A stretch of DNA of 64,000 nucleotides, taken from UBA2199 sp964628035. GTDB taxonomy: Bacteria > Acidobacteriota > Aminicenantia > UBA2199. Each line of letters begins with the position of its first letter. The stretch's first letter is position 1. Below the pieces are notes generated by a model. That model ran no database searches. It saw only the letters and a program-made list of their open reading frames with translations, and was not told where the DNA came from. The DNA lies in NCBI GenBank assembly GCA_964628035.1, contig CAZVPI010000011.1, positions 1-64,000 of the forward strand. The letters run 5' to 3'. Positions 62,157 to 64,000 of this stretch are shown here, piece after piece. The position numbers and the translations under genes were made by a program.

Positions 62157-63712
62157 GGTGCCCCCTTCGGTCCCTTGACCTTGTAGACTTTCAACGGCGT
62201 GGAAATGCCGGGCAGTTTCTTTTCTCCCAGAAGCTCGAAGTGGAAGCGCCCGCGCGCGGCCATGTACGTGCCCTCCGAGACCGCGATCTCGTCGCAGCCG
62301 GCCACCGTCGACTCCAGGCGCGAGGCGATGTTGACCGTGTTGCCCAGCACGGTGAAATCCAGGCGCCGGGGCGAGCCGAAGTCGCCGGAGATCAGCTTGC
62401 CCGAATGGATGCCGATGCGCACCTGCACGCGGTCGGCGGCGGCCGCCTGGCGGTTGAGCTCGCCCAGCCGGTCCATCATCTCCAGGGCGGCGACGATGGC
62501 CCGCTCGGCGTGGTCCCCGCACTCGAGGGGCACGCCGAACACGGCCATGATGGCGTCGCCGATGAACTTGTCCAGCGTGCCGTTGTGGCGGAAGATGATC
62601 TCGGTCATCTCGGTGAAGAAATTGTTCAGGAACATGCCGACGGCGATGGGCGTCATGGCCTCGGCGCGCGAGGTGAAGCCGACGATGTCCAGGAAGAGCA
62701 CCGTGGCCTCCGACTCGCGGTAGGGCATGAGCTCGCCGGTGTTGCTGTCCTGGAACTCCAGCAGCCGCGAGACCACCGCCGGCGAGTGGTAGCGCTCCAG
62801 GCGGGCGCGCAGGCGCCGCTCGCGGTTCAGCTTGTCCAGGCTGTTGGCGCCCTCGATGGCGAAGCCGGCGAAGTTGGCGATGATCGACATGACCTCCAGG
62901 TCCTTCTCGCCGAACACCTGGGTGGCGCTCGATGTGTCCACGTACAGGAGGCCGTAGATGCACTCCTTGGTCCAGATCGGCACCGAGATCGCCGAGGTGA
63001 TGCCGTACATGATGATGCTGTTGGAACTGTCGAAGCGCTCGTCGTTCATGGCGTTCGACGACAGGATGGCCACCTTCTCATGGATGGCCTTCAGGGCGAT
63101 GGTCTTGGAGATGCGCACGACGTCGTCCTCCTGCCGGTGCTGCGCCACCGAGTACTTGAGGCGCACGTCGTTCTGCTTCTCGTCATAATAGAAAATGTAG
63201 ATCTTTTCCGGATGCACGAACTGGAAGATCAGGTCGCCCAGCTTGTGAAAGCTCTCGTCGATGTCCTGGGAGGCGATCAGGCTCTTGCCCAGCGCCGTCA
63301 GCGAGGCCAGGAAGCTCGGTTCCTCGCTCTTGCGCCGCGCCTTCTTCTCCGCCGGCATCAGCTCCTGCAGCGGCACCATCATGGAGATGCGCTGGTCATC
63401 GGTGTCGCGGTAGCTCTCGCGGCGGTCGACGGCCTGGTAGCCGAGCACGGTGCGGCCGATGGTGATCTTGTCCCCCACCTCGAGCGCCTTCGCCTGCACG
63501 CGGCGGCCGTTGACGTAGCAGCCGTTGGTGCTGTTCAGGTCGAGGAGCTTGAAGCCCTTGGCGGTGCGCTGCAGGCGGCAGTGCTGCCGCGAGACCGTGT
63601 TGTCCTTCAGCTCGATGTCGTTGTCGGGCAGCTTGCCGATGACCACCGAGTCCTTGGTCAGGTAGAAGACCCGCATCTCGTCGTCGACCAGATATTCTAG
63701 CTTGTAGTCCAT
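62153..63712 (-). CDS. FHA-GAF-adenylate/guanylate cyclase
   Basis: A 519-residue cytoplasmic signalling protein. An FHA domain (residues about 20-95; VVIGKLPDNDIELKDNTVSR and LDLNSTNGCYVNGR) binds phospho-Thr. A GAF domain follows (about 135-300), then a class III cyclase domain (from about 335) with metal-binding LFLDIVGFTSRAEAM and GDAIMAVFGVP. It would make cAMP (or cGMP) in response to phosphorylation and a GAF ligand. The CNB protein at 33.5 kb is a possible receiver in the window. Its start overlaps the gpsA end by 16 bases. Confidence 0.93.
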   Translation of the reverse strand: MDYKLEYLVDDEMRVFYLTKDSVVIGKLPDNDIELKDNTVSRQHCRLQRTAKGFKLLDLNSTNGCYVNGRRVQAKALEVGDKITIGRTVLGYQAVDRRESYRDTDDQRISMMVPLQELMPAEKKARRKSEEPSFLASLTALGKSLIASQDIDESFHKLGDLIFQFVHPEKIYIFYYDEKQNDVRLKYSVAQHRQEDDVVRISKTIALKAIHEKVAILSSNAMNDERFDSSNSIIMYGITSAISVPIWTKECIYGLLYVDTSSATQVFGEKDLEVMSIIANFAGFAIEGANSLDKLNRERRLRARLERYHSPAVVSRLLEFQDSNTGELMPYRESEATVLFLDIVGFTSRAEAMTPIAVGMFLNNFFTEMTEIIFRHNGTLDKFIGDAIMAVFGVPLECGDHAERAIVAALEMMDRLGELNRQAAAADRVQVRIGIHSGKLISGDFGSPRRLDFTVLGNTVNIASRLESTVAGCDEIAVSEGTYMAARGRFHFELLGEKKLPGISTPLKVYKVKGPKGAP

Positions 63713-64000
63713 TCGCTCTTCAGGCTCCTCGTCATCAGCTCGCCGACCGCCGCCGCCGGCTCTTGGCCCTCGAACAGCACCCGGTGCACCTGGCGGGTGA
63801 TGGGCATGTCGATCTCCAGCCGCTCGGCCAGGCGGCGCACGGCCCTGGTCGTCTCCACCCCCTCGGCGACCATTGGCGTGGAGCGCTCCACCGCCTCCAG
63901 GGTCTCGCCCAGGGCGATGCGCCGGCCCAGCTGGAAGTTGCGCGACAGGGTGCCGAAGCAGGTCAGCATCAGGTCGCCGATGCCGCCCAGCCCCCAGAAG
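63697..64000 (-). CDS. gpsA: Glycerol-3-phosphate dehydrogenase, 3' part, cut by window
   Basis: The last 100 or so codons of gpsA. FWGLGGIGDLMLTCFGTLSR followed by NFQLGRR is the substrate-binding signature, and MVAEGVETTRAVRRLAERLE the C-terminal helix. The enzyme makes sn-glycerol-3-phosphate from dihydroxyacetone phosphate for phospholipid synthesis, the pathway of the PlsC at 37-38 kb. The reading frame is open to the right edge. Confidence 0.93.
   Translation of the reverse strand, partial: FWGLGGIGDLMLTCFGTLSRNFQLGRRIALGETLEAVERSTPMVAEGVETTRAVRRLAERLEIDMPITRQVHRVLFEGQEPAAAVGELMTRSLKSEWTTS

Noticed and set aside
61389..62963. A 524-residue fusion ending in TPR repeats
   Set aside because: The first 270 residues are an Arg/His/Pro-rich shadow of the cyclase gene. 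The lipoprotein signal at 62156 marks the true start.

Overview
The window comes from a GC-rich, Gram-negative-type bacterium. It encodes an RND/adaptor/TolC pump, a putative outer-membrane porin and several lipoproteins. An anaerobic or microaerophilic life is suggested by the rubredoxin/flavodiiron pair, a homocysteine route otherwise typical of anaerobes and methanogens, and a radical-SAM protein of the tungsten-enzyme maturase type. The gene style and content would fit an Acidobacteriota/Aminicenantes-like lineage, but no rRNA or other marker in the window settles this. No tRNA, rRNA, CRISPR array, transposase or phage gene was seen.

Region 1 (1-22.4 kb) is a sulfur/arsenic/metal block that looks somewhat less GC-rich than the rest. 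It starts with half-size YeeE/YedE transporters, a rhodanese, a TauE-type exporter, a porin and a thioredoxin-linked arsenate reductase. An ArsR-headed operon on the minus strand (12.8 to 5.0 kb) encodes ArsR, an AhpD-like protein, a helical exported protein, TolC, adaptor, RND pump and a ProC-like dehydrogenase. Next comes ACR3 arsenite permease, Usp and DUF169. A second ArsR-headed operon (22.4 to 16.0 kb) encodes ArsR, ArsM, an ArsP-like permease, a DGC-domain protein, two thioredoxin-like proteins, CcdA, a CDF transporter and a radical-SAM maturase. Both ArsR genes have near-consensus promoters with palindromic operator candidates.

Region 2 (22.6-44 kb) is mostly housekeeping: an S4 RNA-binding protein, a sirtuin, DinB, an EamA exporter, an exported PCMT, a UvrD-like helicase, hemolysin III, asparaginase, a CNB protein, an AI-2E-type permease, CDF, an aminotransferase, PlsC, EF-G and a complete acc operon (accB-accC-accD-accA).

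Region 3 (44-64 kb) holds a small decaying stretch (a SnoaL/PDZ chimera and a metallo-beta-lactamase remnant). It continues with a DDAH/purB/HEAT/purL operon and a four-gene aspartate-to-homocysteine operon (DUF39-ferredoxin fusion, UPF0280, Asd, LysC). The end of the window carries LemA/TPM genes, flavodiiron protein plus rubredoxin, a TPR lipoprotein, an FHA-GAF-cyclase and the end of gpsA.

The most unusual signal is not a gene. Five intergenic gaps between 26.0 and 53.1 kb hold runs of degenerate 7-bp repeats, usually arranged as two inverted arms around a 50-130 bp core. The words differ from gap to gap but the period of seven is kept. In three of the five gaps the right-hand run ends 13-22 bp upstream of the -35 box of a canonical promoter. 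One run reaches into the 3' end of dinB.
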